DNA from: an uncultured Bacteroidales bacterium
GTDB lineage: Bacteria; Bacteroidota; Bacteroidia; Bacteroidales; F082
DNA length: 64,000 bases
Direction of reading: 5' to 3'
Assembly: GCA_947303085.1 (NCBI GenBank)
Contig: CAMYXP010000005.1
Coordinates: 1-64,000, forward strand
Each line of letters starts with the position of its first letter. Within the stretch, counting starts at the first letter, position 1. Made by a program: the position numbers and the translations under genes. The notes beneath the pieces are model-generated. The model saw only the letters and a list, made by a program, of their open reading frames with translations. It was not told the origin of the DNA and did not search any database. Positions 33,829 to 43,089 of this stretch are shown here, piece by piece.

Positions 33829-33857
33829 TTTGCATATCAAAAAAAGTTGTAATTTTG
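33829..33857 (+). promoter_or_regulatory. Promoter of rpmB
   Basis: TTTG (33829-33832), a 17-base spacer and TAATTTTG (33850-33857) form a near-consensus Bacteroidota promoter 46 bases before the rpmB ATG. Confidence 0.6.
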
Positions 33858-33903
33858 CACTCCGTTTTGTAGAGAAAATTAAAAATAATAAAATATTAGA
33901 AAA

Positions 33904-34146
33904 ATGTCAAGAGTTTGTCAAATCACAGGTAAGAAGGTCATCAGTGGAAACAACGTTTCACACTCAAACAAGAAGACCAAGAGAACGTTCAAACCTAACT
34001 TGAAAATCAAGAGATTTTATGTTCCAGAGTGGGATGAATGGGTAGTTTTGAAAGTTTCAGCAGCAGGTTTGCGCACCATCGACAAGAAAGGCGTTTATCA
34101 GGCAATGGTTGACGCAGCAAAAGATGGTAACCTCAACCGCTGGTAA
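33904..34146 (+). CDS. rpmB: Ribosomal protein bL28
   Basis: Protein of 80 residues of the large ribosomal subunit. It shows the family opening [20 protein letters not shown], the basic centre [20 protein letters not shown] and the end [14 protein letters not shown]. In many Bacteroidota rpmB is followed by rpmG (bL33); here a terminator and a TonB-receptor gene follow instead. Confidence 0.97.
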   Translation: MSRVCQITGKKVISGNNVSHSNKKTKRTFKPNLKIKRFYVPEWDEWVVLKVSAAGLRTIDKKGVYQAMVDAAKDGNLNRW

Positions 34147-34165
34147 AATATGAAATTTTAAAAAG

Positions 34166-34194
34166 AAGCCGTCTGAATCAAGGCGGCTTTTTTT
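34166..34194 (+). terminator. Terminator after rpmB
   Basis: AAGCCG (34166-34171) pairs with CGGCTT (34184-34189), with a longer imperfect stem and a T-run after it. Confidence 0.75.
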
Positions 34195-34234
34195 ATTAGT
34201 AATGTACTAATTGGTTCAAGTTTTCGTTATAATT

Positions 34235-34268
34235 GGATGAGATTCCTCACTGCGTTCGGAATGACAGC
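34235..34268. repeat. Dispersed repeat-like hairpin (GATTCCTCACTGCGTTCGGAATGACA)
   Basis: The pattern 'gattcctc..tgcg.tcggaatgaca' with arms ATTCC and GGAAT resembles short extragenic repeats that I know from many bacterial genomes. It lies just before the TonB receptor gene. The element at 38316-38352 (CATTTCGACTGAAGCGAAGC…) has a similar flavour. Confidence 0.45.
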
Positions 34269-34273
34269 GTATC

Positions 34274-36799
34274 ATGAAGTATAAGTGGTTGATTATCATA
34301 CTATTATTCCTTCCAACTTTTGTCTTCGGACAGAAGATTGAAGGCGTTTTGTATGGAAAAATCAGCGACGAGAGCGGAAAAGCCGTCGAATTCGTCAACG
34401 TGGCGGTGCAAAACACGCCATACGGCATAGTCTCCGACGCACGCGGCAACTACAACCTCACATTACCCGCCGATACCTTAATTAATGTGGTGTATTCGTT
34501 CGTCGGATACGAAGAGATAAAAATCGAAATCAAACTGAAACCCGGCGAACGGCGCAAAAACGACGTCACAATGAAGGTCACCTCGACCATGCTGACAGAG
34601 GTGACGGTACACGACCAATCAATCAAAACATCAACAATCACTAGACTTGACGCGAAAGAGACGGTGCTGCTGCCAACGGCCGGAGCAGGCGGCGTGGAAG
34701 ATATGGTGAAGACCCTCGCGGGCGTCAGCTCGACCAACGAACTCAGCTCGCAATACAACGTGCGAGGCGGTAACTTCGACGAAAACCTCATTTACGTCAA
34801 TGGAATAGAGATTTACAAGCCGTTCCTCGTAGGCTCGGGACAGCAGGAAGGCCTAAGCTTCATCAACTCGCGCCTCATCTCCAACATCGACTTCTCGGCT
34901 GGCGGATTCTCGTCGGAATACGGCGACAAGCTCTCTTCAGTGCTCGACATCACATACAAAAAGCCCACCATTCCAGCAGGCTCGGTGACGCTCAGCCTTC
35001 TGGGTGCCGAGGCTCACGCCGAAGGATGCTCGTTTAAAAACAAGGTGAGCTACCTCGTCGGAGCACGTTACAAAAACACCCAATATCTCCTTGGCAAGAT
35101 GGACACCAAAGGCGATTATAAGCCTAATTTCATTGATGCTCAAGGACTTATAACATACAACATCTCTCCTCGCTTCGAGATTTCTGTACTCGGATATTAC
35201 TCGCGCAACAGCTACCTCATGGTGCCTACAACACGCGAGACCGATTTCGGAAACCTGCAGGCATCGTATCGTTTGAAGATTTATTTCGACGGACAGGAGC
35301 TGAGCCGCTACACAACAGGCCTCGGCGCCGTCACATTGAATTTCAGTCCTAACGACGACCTTAATCTCAAACTCATAGCCTCAGCCTATTCAGCAATGGA
35401 GTCGGAAAACTACGACATCGAAGGTCAATATTGGATTGGACTACTGGAGACGAATCCTGGCAGTGAGCAGCAGGGCGATGTTATTGACAATCAAGGAGTT
35501 GGAACATTTATCGAGCATGCTCGCAACTATTTCTACTCGAGAGTCGTCAACCTCGACCACAAAGGCGCCTACAAATACGGCGACAACACTTTCAAGTGGG
35601 GTGTGCGTTATCAGCATCAGCTTTTCGACGACATCATCAAGGAATGGGACATGGTCGATTCGGCAGGCTACACACAGCCTCACGTCGTCGATTCAATCCT
35701 GAATCCGAGCAACCCTATGCAGACTCCGCTCGAGCTGAAAAACGTCGCAAACGGTCATAACATTCTGTATATCAATAATTTAGACGGATATATTCAAAAT
35801 TCATGGCAGTTTGAGCCAGAAAACGGAAATATCTGGGTGCTGACAGCGGGATTGCGTGCCAACTATTGGGGTTACAACGGCTCGGTCAACGTGAGTCCGC
35901 GCGCCGGCATCGCTTTCCAGCCCAACAAACATCCTAACATGACCTTCCGCTTGTCGGGCGGCGTTTACGTGCAACCCCCATTTTACAGGGAGTTACGAAT
36001 GTTCGACGGCTCGTTGGTCGACAAAGACAAGGCTTCGGTGCAGAAGTCATATCAGGTGGTTTTGGGTCACGAATACAATTTCAAAGCCTGGGATCGCCCG
36101 TTTGTGCTCACCACCGAGCTTTACTACAAATATCTCAAAGACATCATCCCTTATCAGGTCGACAATATCAGAATAAGGTATTACGCCGACCAGAAAGCGA
36201 CGGGTTATGCCACGGGTTTAGACCTGAAAATCAACGGCGAATTTGTGAAAGGCATTGAGAGCTGGGCTTCCGTCTCGGTGATGAGAACCGCCGAAAACAT
36301 TCAGTATTTCATCGATGCCAACGGCAATATCCTTTCGCAAACCGATGTCAACAACGGTGCTGAATATGTGAGAGACACCATCATATCGGGCATTCCGCGT
36401 CCGTCGGATCAGCGAGTGAATTTTGCAATCTTTTTCCAAGATTATATCCCTTTCATCCCGTCGTTTAAGGTCAATTTGAAACTCATTCTTGGAACAGGAT
36501 TGCCATTCGGAGCCTCCGAAGACGAGCGTTATCGGCAGAAAAACAGGATGCCGGCCTACCGTCGTGTCGACATAGGCTTCAGCAAGCAGCTCATAGGCGA
36601 GAACACCTCGTTCAGAAATCCTCGCAACCCATTGAATTACATAAGAAATTGCTGGCTGAGTCTCGAAGTGTTCAACCTCCTCGGCGTGAACAACGTGAGC
36701 TCATACATGTGGGTGACAGATGTCTATAACATCCAGTATGCAGTTCCTAACTATCTGACTAACAGACAGTTAAACCTTAAATTGATTTTAGAATTTTAA
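34274..36799 (+). CDS. TonB-dependent receptor with carboxypeptidase-regulatory-like domain
   Basis: Outer-membrane active-transport receptor of 841 residues. A signal peptide (hydrophobic to residue ~19, cleavage at VFGQ) is followed by a CarboxypepD_reg-like domain (about 25-110: GKISDESGKAVEFVNVAVQN), a plug domain (about 120-230: AGGVEDMVKTLAGVSS, YNVRGGNFDENLIYVNGIEI), and a C-terminal barrel rich in aromatic residues that ends in Phe (LNLKLILEF). There is no SusD partner next to it, so glycan uptake is not implied; the ligand is unknown. Its end overlaps that of the convergent aspA gene by four bases. Confidence 0.92.
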   Translation: MKYKWLIIILLFLPTFVFGQKIEGVLYGKISDESGKAVEFVNVAVQNTPYGIVSDARGNYNLTLPADTLINVVYSFVGYEEIKIEIKLKPGERRKNDVTMKVTSTMLTEVTVHDQSIKTSTITRLDAKETVLLPTAGAGGVEDMVKTLAGVSSTNELSSQYNVRGGNFDENLIYVNGIEIYKPFLVGSGQQEGLSFINSRLISNIDFSAGGFSSEYGDKLSSVLDITYKKPTIPAGSVTLSLLGAEAHAEGCSFKNKVSYLVGARYKNTQYLLGKMDTKGDYKPNFIDAQGLITYNISPRFEISVLGYYSRNSYLMVPTTRETDFGNLQASYRLKIYFDGQELSRYTTGLGAVTLNFSPNDDLNLKLIASAYSAMESENYDIEGQYWIGLLETNPGSEQQGDVIDNQGVGTFIEHARNYFYSRVVNLDHKGAYKYGDNTFKWGVRYQHQLFDDIIKEWDMVDSAGYTQPHVVDSILNPSNPMQTPLELKNVANGHNILYINNLDGYIQNSWQFEPENGNIWVLTAGLRANYWGYNGSVNVSPRAGIAFQPNKHPNMTFRLSGGVYVQPPFYRELRMFDGSLVDKDKASVQKSYQVVLGHEYNFKAWDRPFVLTTELYYKYLKDIIPYQVDNIRIRYYADQKATGYATGLDLKINGEFVKGIESWASVSVMRTAENIQYFIDANGNILSQTDVNNGAEYVRDTIISGIPRPSDQRVNFAIFFQDYIPFIPSFKVNLKLILGTGLPFGASEDERYRQKNRMPAYRRVDIGFSKQLIGENTSFRNPRNPLNYIRNCWLSLEVFNLLGVNNVSSYMWVTDVYNIQYAVPNYLTNRQLNLKLILEF

Positions 36800-38208
36800 A
36801 TTTTAATCTCAACAGGCTTGATCATATTCTCCGGACGGAGAATCCAATCCAATTGCTCTTTGGTGAGTATGCCATGTTCGAGCACGAGTTCGTACACGCC
36901 GCGGCCAGTCTCGCTTGCCTCTTTCGCGATTTTTGTCGATTCCTTGTAACCGATAATAGGGTTGAGCATGGTGACTATGCCGATGCTGTTTTCGACCATT
37001 TTACGGCAATGCTCCACGTTGGCTTCGATACCTTCGATGCAATGCGTTCTCAAGGTGTCTAAGCCGTTGGTCAACAGATGCACCGACTCGAACAGGCAGT
37101 AAGCTATGACAGGTTCCATCACGTTGAGTTCAAGCTGACCGTTGTCAGAGGCGAGTGCTATTGTCATGTCGTTGCCTATGACTTTATAGCAAACCTGGTT
37201 CATCACTTCAGGGATGACAGGGTTCACTTTGCCCGGCATTATCGACGATCCAGGCTGGCGTTGCGGGAGGTTTATTTCGTTTAATCCGCATCTCGGGCCT
37301 GAGCTCATAAGCCTTAAATCGTTGCACATCTTATTGATTTTGATGCACAAACGTTTCATTGCGGCGCTGTATTGAATCATGCATGAGGTGGCGCTGGTGG
37401 CTTCGATGAGATTGTCGGCGAGTGTGACATTCCAGCCCGTCACTTGGCGCAGAGCGTTGATAACCGCTCCGCTGTAGCCTGGCTTCGAGCAGATGCCTGT
37501 TCCGATAGCGGTCGCACCCATGTTCACTACCAAGAACTCACGTGCCGCCATGTTCAGCGTTCGCAGCTCGCCCCGTAAGGCCGCCGCGAATCCGCTGAAG
37601 GTCTGCCCGAGCGTCATCGGCACGGCATCCTGAAGCTGTGTACGACCCATTTTGATGACATCTTTAAACTCCTCGGCTTTCTTCTCGAGGGCTCCGATCA
37701 TCTCGACGAGATGAGGCAGAAACTCCTCATGTTCAAGCACCATGGCGAGATGTATGGCGCAAGGATAAGCGTCGTTCGTTGATTGTGATGCGTTTACGAT
37801 ATCGTTTGGCGAGCAATACTCATACTCTCCGCGTTTGTGACCCATAATCTCGAGGGCGCGGTTGGCGATGACCTCGTTGGCACACATATTCGTCGAGGTA
37901 CCTGCCCCACCCTGAATCATGTCGATAGGGAACTGGTCGTGATGTTTGCCTTCAAGAAGCTCGTCGCAAGCCTGGCAGATGGCATCAAATTGCTGTCTGT
38001 CAATCATTTGCAACTCGTAGTTTGCCATTGCCGCCGCCTTTTTGGTTATCGCCATGCCTTTAATGAAGTTAGGGTAGCTTGCCATAAGGTTGTGACTGAT
38101 GTTAAAATTCTCCATCGCACGCACGGTCTGCACGCCATAAAGCGCGTTTGCCGGCACTTCTTTCTTGCCTAAAAGGTCACTTTCAACACGGAATTCTGCA
38201 GTATTCAT
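36796..38208 (-). CDS. aspA: Aspartate ammonia-lyase (aspartase)
   Basis: Converts aspartate to fumarate and ammonia. The 470-residue length is right for the fumarase/aspartase superfamily. The signature GSSIMPGKVNPVIPEVMNQV is present with its catalytic flexible loop, along with NDIVNASQSTNDAYPCAIHL and VIKMGRTQLQDAVPMTLGQ. The 'GRTQLQDAVPMTLGQ' form separates aspartase from class II fumarase (which has GRTHLQDA). The opening RVESDLLGKKEVPANALYG also fits. It converges on the TonB receptor. A -7-like box (TATTTTTG, minus strand, 38241-38248) lies ~33 bases upstream. Confidence 0.93.
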   Translation of the reverse strand: MNTAEFRVESDLLGKKEVPANALYGVQTVRAMENFNISHNLMASYPNFIKGMAITKKAAAMANYELQMIDRQQFDAICQACDELLEGKHHDQFPIDMIQGGAGTSTNMCANEVIANRALEIMGHKRGEYEYCSPNDIVNASQSTNDAYPCAIHLAMVLEHEEFLPHLVEMIGALEKKAEEFKDVIKMGRTQLQDAVPMTLGQTFSGFAAALRGELRTLNMAAREFLVVNMGATAIGTGICSKPGYSGAVINALRQVTGWNVTLADNLIEATSATSCMIQYSAAMKRLCIKINKMCNDLRLMSSGPRCGLNEINLPQRQPGSSIMPGKVNPVIPEVMNQVCYKVIGNDMTIALASDNGQLELNVMEPVIAYCLFESVHLLTNGLDTLRTHCIEGIEANVEHCRKMVENSIGIVTMLNPIIGYKESTKIAKEASETGRGVYELVLEHGILTKEQLDWILRPENMIKPVEIKI

Positions 38209-38674
38209 ATATTTTTCCTCTATTTTTCAAAATCGGGCTGCAAAAATACAATTAATATTTGAAATCCAAGAGAAAAAAGTAAAATATTTTACTATAATAG
38301 AGTTTACGACCCCTCCGTCATTTCGACTGAAGCGAAGCGTAATGGAGAAACCCCCTGTAAAATTTTATAATTAATTACTTTTATATTCAAAAGTTTTATA
38401 TTTTTGTCATTGGTTTTCGAACCACATTTTATTGACATTCAGAAGCGTTATGCTTTTCTTGCTGTTAGAAATGTGAGAAACTTCTAATTGAGATACAAGG
38501 AAGTATAATGGTTCGCGCTTTAGCGTGGACTGTTTGCTGCATTTACATCTCAGGGTCTTTCTCACAACCTCTAACAGAAGATGTGGCATATCAGTGCCAC
38601 GCTTCTTTTGTATAACACCTCATTTGGCATTGGTGGGAAACAGCCGGTTTTACAGCGGAATCTGTGAATAAACT
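38209..38674. other. Intergenic region between aspA and lipoprotein gene
   Basis: 466 bases. It contains the aspA promoter on the minus strand, a dispersed-repeat-like string (38316-38352), a plus-strand -7-like TATTTTTG (38399-38406), a structured segment and a terminator-like hairpin, listed separately. I see no gene. Confidence 0.6.
38462..38609 (+). ncRNA. Candidate structured leader or small RNA ending in a terminator
   Basis: The outer stem is CTGTTAGAAATGTGAGAAA (38462-38480) with TTTCTCACAACCTCTAACAG (38558-38577). Inside are TGAGAT (about 38489)/ATCTCA (about 38547) and an apical CGC…GCG hairpin. It runs straight into a terminator-like hairpin, AGAAG+GTGGCA (38576-38588) with TGCCAC+CTTCT (38595-38606), followed by T's. 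A -7 box TATTTTTG lies at 38399-38406. The lipoprotein ATG is 65 bases downstream, so this may be an attenuator. Confidence 0.45.
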
Positions 38675-40345
38675 ATGAAAACAAAAACTATTCTTGTTTT
38701 AATGCTTATGTTAATGACAATAAGCGTTGCTATTGTGTCTTGTAAAAAAGACAGCGCTTCACCATCTGGAGGCTCAGATCCAGAAACTCCAATCACTCCA
38801 CCTGTTCATGAAGATCCGGAAGGAACAATTACTGTGAATTTAAGAAATGATGGAGGAAGCCTAGCATTATTTTTCAACTATTACTCCATAAGTATTAATT
38901 CATCAAATAATTTTGTAAGTAACAGTGAATATGTTAGTTTTGTAAATGTTGGCGAAGTAGATGGTCTTGGTTATGTCTACGAAGTTCCAAATACGGGGTG
39001 GATTTCACAGCTTGCCGTAATTCCTGAAAATGGTTATATCGTGAGATATCACCAGCTTGGAGGCAAGGATAATTCCTCTGGAAATAGAGACTATTTTTAT
39101 GCTCGCATCTACGTTGTTGAGTACCTTTTAAATGTATATAATGAGATAATTGGAGCGGTGTTGAAATACCAAACCGAATGGGAACCTTATCCGACAGTGA
39201 TAACAAATGACATAAGTAGTATTTCAGCTACTTCTGCTGTATGCAGTGGAAAAGTCACAGATGATGGAGGTGGTGACATTTTAGAAACAGGTGTCTGCTG
39301 GACCACTGATCCAATTATTGACCCAACCATAAATGACAATTGTGTGGTTGGTGGCACAAATAATGATTTCTCTGTCACAGTAACCGGGTTGACAGAGAAC
39401 ACAATATATTATTATCGTGCTTATGCAAAAAATAACAATGGCGTTAGTTATGGCGAAAAGAAAACATTCATTACATTGATCAATGCTCCTACTGGTGCAA
39501 TAAATGGTTTGTTTTCAATAGTATATGGTGGTGGTGCAAAAGACAACAGCATAAACATTGTTTTTTCAAAAGGCAATTTACAATATAAAGCATCAACGAA
39601 CACTTGGCGTTTTGCAGAACACCAATGGGATTTTGTTGGAAGCACTGAAACAGCATTAGGAGAACCTTTCGGCACTGTAGCAGGCAGCAGCAATCACTTA
39701 ATATCACCGAGCTATAGCGGATGGATAGATTTATTCGGATGGGGTACAAGTGGTTATAACCATGGTGCTATCTATTATCAGCCATGGTGTACAACCGAAT
39801 CAAATAATGGCTATTATGCTTATGGTGATCCAATGGCCGATTTAAATTATGAAACAAAACAGGCAGACTGGGGCTATAATGCGATAAGTAATGGTGGTAA
39901 TAGTGTAAACCAATGGTTCACACTGGATTCTTATGAGTGGGTTTACTTATTTTATGAAAGAAACACATTTAGTGGAATCAGATTTGCGTCTGCAATGGTT
40001 AACAACGTTGAAGGTGTTATTTTACTGCCAGACAATTGGAATGCTTGCCTATACAACCTCAATGATGTAAATGTTGTTGCTGATCCTAATACCAATGTGA
40101 TAAACTCTTCTGATTGGAATCTATTGGAGTCTGCAGGAGCTGTATTTCTACCAAATGCAGGTCAACGTTTTAATTTCAATGGCGGAACAACTTGGTTCCC
40201 TTTGTTGGAATATTGGACATCAGACGGTTATGGTGGTTTTGATGCTTCTGATGCTTATTATTTTAGTATGGGAGACCATTGTTCATATACTGCCAGGTAT
40301 TTTGGCTTGCCTGTTCGTCTTGCTCAGTATTGGATAAATAGATAA
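38675..40345 (+). CDS. Surface lipoprotein with FN3-like and FISUMP-like domains
   Basis: Lipoprotein of 556 residues; the signal peptide ends in a lipobox (VAIVSC, Cys23) followed by a KKDS-type outer-membrane/surface export stretch. A fibronectin-type-III-like domain lies at about 170-265 (SATSAVCSGKVTDDGGGDIL, TENTIYYYRAYAKNNNGVSY). The C-terminal ~270 residues contain the Bacteroidota pattern FSKGNLQYKASTNTWRFAEH and repeated Trp/Gly/Tyr motifs (FGWGTSGYNHGA, WTSDGYGGFDASDAYYF), as in Fibrobacter-type 'major paralogous' (FISUMP) proteins. It is probably cell-surface exposed; function unknown. A terminator follows. Confidence 0.75.
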   Translation: MKTKTILVLMLMLMTISVAIVSCKKDSASPSGGSDPETPITPPVHEDPEGTITVNLRNDGGSLALFFNYYSISINSSNNFVSNSEYVSFVNVGEVDGLGYVYEVPNTGWISQLAVIPENGYIVRYHQLGGKDNSSGNRDYFYARIYVVEYLLNVYNEIIGAVLKYQTEWEPYPTVITNDISSISATSAVCSGKVTDDGGGDILETGVCWTTDPIIDPTINDNCVVGGTNNDFSVTVTGLTENTIYYYRAYAKNNNGVSYGEKKTFITLINAPTGAINGLFSIVYGGGAKDNSINIVFSKGNLQYKASTNTWRFAEHQWDFVGSTETALGEPFGTVAGSSNHLISPSYSGWIDLFGWGTSGYNHGAIYYQPWCTTESNNGYYAYGDPMADLNYETKQADWGYNAISNGGNSVNQWFTLDSYEWVYLFYERNTFSGIRFASAMVNNVEGVILLPDNWNACLYNLNDVNVVADPNTNVINSSDWNLLESAGAVFLPNAGQRFNFNGGTTWFPLLEYWTSDGYGGFDASDAYYFSMGDHCSYTARYFGLPVRLAQYWINR

Positions 40346-40360
40346 AATACTAAATTAAAA

Positions 40361-40398
40361 AAAGAAGCGTGCAGATTAGTTTTTGCACGCTTCTTTTA
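40361..40398 (+). terminator. Terminator after lipoprotein gene
   Basis: AAAGAAGCGTGCA (40361-40373) pairs perfectly with TGCACGCTTCTTT (40384-40396). U-tracts lie on both sides, so it may serve both strands. Confidence 0.85.
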
Positions 40399-40527
40399 TT
40401 TAAAGCAATATTCACAGCGTAATACTCAATAATTCCTCAGCAAAACGATGAATGCCGTTTTTGATGCAGTCGGTTTGCTTACGGCGAGGCACTGCCCTGT
40501 GGTTCAAATAGTTGGAAATTCATTATA

Positions 40528-41433
40528 TTACAACAATTCCAATATCTTATCTGGTGCAATCGACATCTCTGTAACGGCACACAATCCAGCACCAATGTCC
40601 TTTAAACTAGCACCAAGCAGATAGAGTTTGTCATCAATAATTAGAAAGCGGTCATGACTTCGATGAGACAGTTGAACAAACTCAATTTTCGGATATTGTG
40701 CATTATGTTTCTTGAGGTCGGTCAAAAACTGTTCATTGTAGCGTGTATGAATAGTAGCAGAAACACCATCAGAACGTTTTGTAAGCAGTGACAACACTCT
40801 ATCATCGACAAAGTTGTCAATAAGATCAATCCTTTTCTTTGCCAAACGAACCAAATCTGAAACATAAGCCCAAGCGTCCCACACACAGCCTGTTGGAAAC
40901 ACCTGTTCTGGAAGTAACTTTGGAGAGGACTCTTCTATCTTTTTAAGGACAGCTTCAATTTTATTTTCAGTTGTCTGCATCCAATGTCTGTTTTCCAATT
41001 GCTGTAATTCAACACGGTCTAATCGTTGGAATATTTCCACGCATGCGGCAACATATCGCTGCATGCCAACAAATGCTCGCATTATTTTAATGTTGGTATC
41101 AATTGCCACTTGACTTCTAAGTAGTCCGCTTAGCATTCCTACACCTTGTTGTGTAAATGCATAGGGCAATGCACGACGGTCGCCGCCTCTCTCGTTTGAA
41201 GTGCCAAAATGGCACTTCAAACCATTAAATTCCTCTTTGGTCAGTTGAAACATGAAATCTTCCGGAAAACGCTCTATATTGCGTTTCACCTGCCGGTTCA
41301 TCTGTTTCACTTCCACTTGATAAAGAAAAGCCAAGTCGCGGTCAATAAGTACTTGTACTCCTCTAACAGTAACAATAAGTTTCTCAATATCATTAACACT
41401 GAGTGTAGTTAAATTTTCGATTTTATTATTCAT
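40528..41433 (-). CDS. ORF6N (KilA-N-related) domain protein with PLD-like C-terminus
   Basis: Protein of 301 residues. Residues ~15-100 are an ORF6N domain (VTVRGVQVLIDRDLAFLYQV, VKRNIERFPEDFMFQLTKEE), a DNA-binding module of phage antirepressor-like proteins that is widespread in Bacteroidota chromosomes. The C-terminal part (about 190-301) contains SHRSHDRFLIIDDKLYLLGA, reminiscent of the HxD segment of phospholipase-D-like domains but with the HKD Lys not obvious. It lies 32 bases downstream of the comM-like gene on the same strand. The role is unknown; a nucleic-acid-linked function is plausible. Confidence 0.75.
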   Translation of the reverse strand: MNNKIENLTTLSVNDIEKLIVTVRGVQVLIDRDLAFLYQVEVKQMNRQVKRNIERFPEDFMFQLTKEEFNGLKCHFGTSNERGGDRRALPYAFTQQGVGMLSGLLRSQVAIDTNIKIMRAFVGMQRYVAACVEIFQRLDRVELQQLENRHWMQTTENKIEAVLKKIEESSPKLLPEQVFPTGCVWDAWAYVSDLVRLAKKRIDLIDNFVDDRVLSLLTKRSDGVSATIHTRYNEQFLTDLKKHNAQYPKIEFVQLSHRSHDRFLIIDDKLYLLGASLKDIGAGLCAVTEMSIAPDKILELL

Positions 41434-41465
41434 AATAAAACGATTTTATCTGAAGTTAATTTCAT

Positions 41466-42998
41466 TTACTTCCCCCAATTATCCCTGTCCAAACTTCTAT
41501 ATTGAATAGCTTCAGCGAGATGTTCTGTGGTGATGTTTTCTGAGCATGCCAAATCGGCAATGGTTCTTGACACTTTCAGTATTCTGTCACGGGCTCGAGC
41601 CGATAATCCTAACCGTTCCATGGCGTTTTTCAGCAACAGTCCGCACTGCTCGTCGAGGTCGCAATATTTCTGAATCATCTTGGCGGTCATCTGCGCGTTG
41701 CAATGAATGCCTGGCACATCGGCGAACCGTTGCACCTGAATCATTCGAGCCTTCACCACTCTTTCGCGCACAACGGCACTCTTCTCACCCGACTGTTTCT
41801 GCGCCAATTCCTCATACGACAACGGAAACGTCTCGATGTGAAGGTCTATTCTGTCGAGCAACGGACCCGAAATCCTCGAGAGATACGTCTCAACCTGCCC
41901 AGGCTTGCACGTGCATTCCTTCGTAGGATGGTTGTAGTAGCCGCATGGACACGGATTCATCGCCGCCACGAGCATGAAATTCGCCGGAAACTCCACCGTC
42001 TGCTTGGCTCTCGCAATGGTCACCATACGGTCCTCCATCGGCTGTCGAAGCACCTCCAGGACCTGCCTCTTGAATTCAGGAAGCTCGTCGAGAAAGAGCA
42101 CTCCGTTATGAGCTAATGATATTTCCCCGGGCTGAGGATAGGTACCGCCACCCACCAAGCCTACATACGACGTGGTGTGGTGCGGACTCCTGAACGGTCG
42201 CGTGCGCATCAGTGAAACTCCATGTCCAAGCATGCCAACCACTGAATGAATCTTGGTGGTTTCTAAGGCTTCTTTCAACGTCATAGGAGGCAAAATAGTA
42301 GGTAACCGCTTGGCTAACATAGTCTTACCCGAACCTGGCGGGCCTATGAGAATCACATTATGTGATCCCGCAGCCGCAACTTCCAACGCTCTTTTTATGT
42401 TTTCTTGCCCGCGGACATCCGAGAAATCGAAGTCATAAACATCAGAAAACTCTTCTTTTTCAAGGTTCAGCTTCGTCGGTTCCAAATGATGGAATCCATT
42501 GAAGAAATTGATGACATCCATGATTGTCTCAACGCCGTAAACCTCAATATCCTCAACCACCGCCGCCTCGTTGGCGTTCGCCTTAGGCACCACAACACCC
42601 TTAAATCCTTCTTCGGCGGCTTTTATCGCTATCGGTAACGCTCCTTTTATCGGGTTGATGCTGCCGTCGAGCGACAATTCTCCCATGATAACGTATTTGT
42701 CGAGCAAATCGACGCTCACCTGCTCCGACGCGGCGAGTATCGCTATCGCCAACGGCAAGTCGTAACTCGAACCTTCTTTTCTGATGTCGGCCGGCGCCAT
42801 ATTAATGGTGATTTTCCGTTTCGGATACTTTAACCCATTGTTACTCAATGCCGATTCAATCCTCTGCTGACTCTCTTTCACGGCGCTGTCAGGCAAGCCG
42901 ACGAGAAAAAACTGCACGCCGCGATCCATGTTTACCTCAATTGTAACTGTAATAGCATCAATGCCATTTAAGGCACTACCAAAAGTTTTTACCAACAT
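41466..42998 (-). CDS. YifB/ComM family Mg-chelatase-like AAA+ ATPase
   Basis: Protein of 510 residues, the usual size. The N-terminal Lon-protease-like fold domain (about 1-170; [19 protein letters not shown]) precedes a MoxR/ChlI-type AAA+ module with Walker [16 protein letters not shown] (about 215-229), Walker [12 protein letters not shown], the insert [18 protein letters not shown] and a C-terminal domain ([20 protein letters not shown]). ComM is a branch-migration helicase in natural transformation of proteobacteria; in Bacteroidota the role is assumed by homology only. Confidence 0.92.
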   Translation of the reverse strand: MLVKTFGSALNGIDAITVTIEVNMDRGVQFFLVGLPDSAVKESQQRIESALSNNGLKYPKRKITINMAPADIRKEGSSYDLPLAIAILAASEQVSVDLLDKYVIMGELSLDGSINPIKGALPIAIKAAEEGFKGVVVPKANANEAAVVEDIEVYGVETIMDVINFFNGFHHLEPTKLNLEKEEFSDVYDFDFSDVRGQENIKRALEVAAAGSHNVILIGPPGSGKTMLAKRLPTILPPMTLKEALETTKIHSVVGMLGHGVSLMRTRPFRSPHHTTSYVGLVGGGTYPQPGEISLAHNGVLFLDELPEFKRQVLEVLRQPMEDRMVTIARAKQTVEFPANFMLVAAMNPCPCGYYNHPTKECTCKPGQVETYLSRISGPLLDRIDLHIETFPLSYEELAQKQSGEKSAVVRERVVKARMIQVQRFADVPGIHCNAQMTAKMIQKYCDLDEQCGLLLKNAMERLGLSARARDRILKVSRTIADLACSENITTEHLAEAIQYRSLDRDNWGK

Positions 42999-43019
42999 AA
43001 TCTTGGTTTTTAGTTAATA

Positions 43020-43085
43020 ATAATTTTAGACTTTAGTCTTTAGACCTTAGACTTTAGCCAACTAAAGACTAACGACTAAGGTCTA
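43020..43085. repeat. TAGACTTT-type short repeats forming an imperfect hairpin
   Basis: Strings such as TTAGACTTTAG, CTTTAGACCTTAG and CTAAAGACTAACGACTAAG alternate and can fold back on each other. It lies between gldB-like and comM-like genes and may terminate the former. Related strings occur at 14158-14181, 49745-49771 and 6919-7057. Confidence 0.5.
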
Positions 43086-43089
43086 ATGT

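Noticed and set aside
40528..41433. Prophage remnant (ORF6N/antirepressor domain)
   Set aside because: No other phage genes lie nearby, and the domain is common as a stand-alone chromosomal gene in Bacteroidota.
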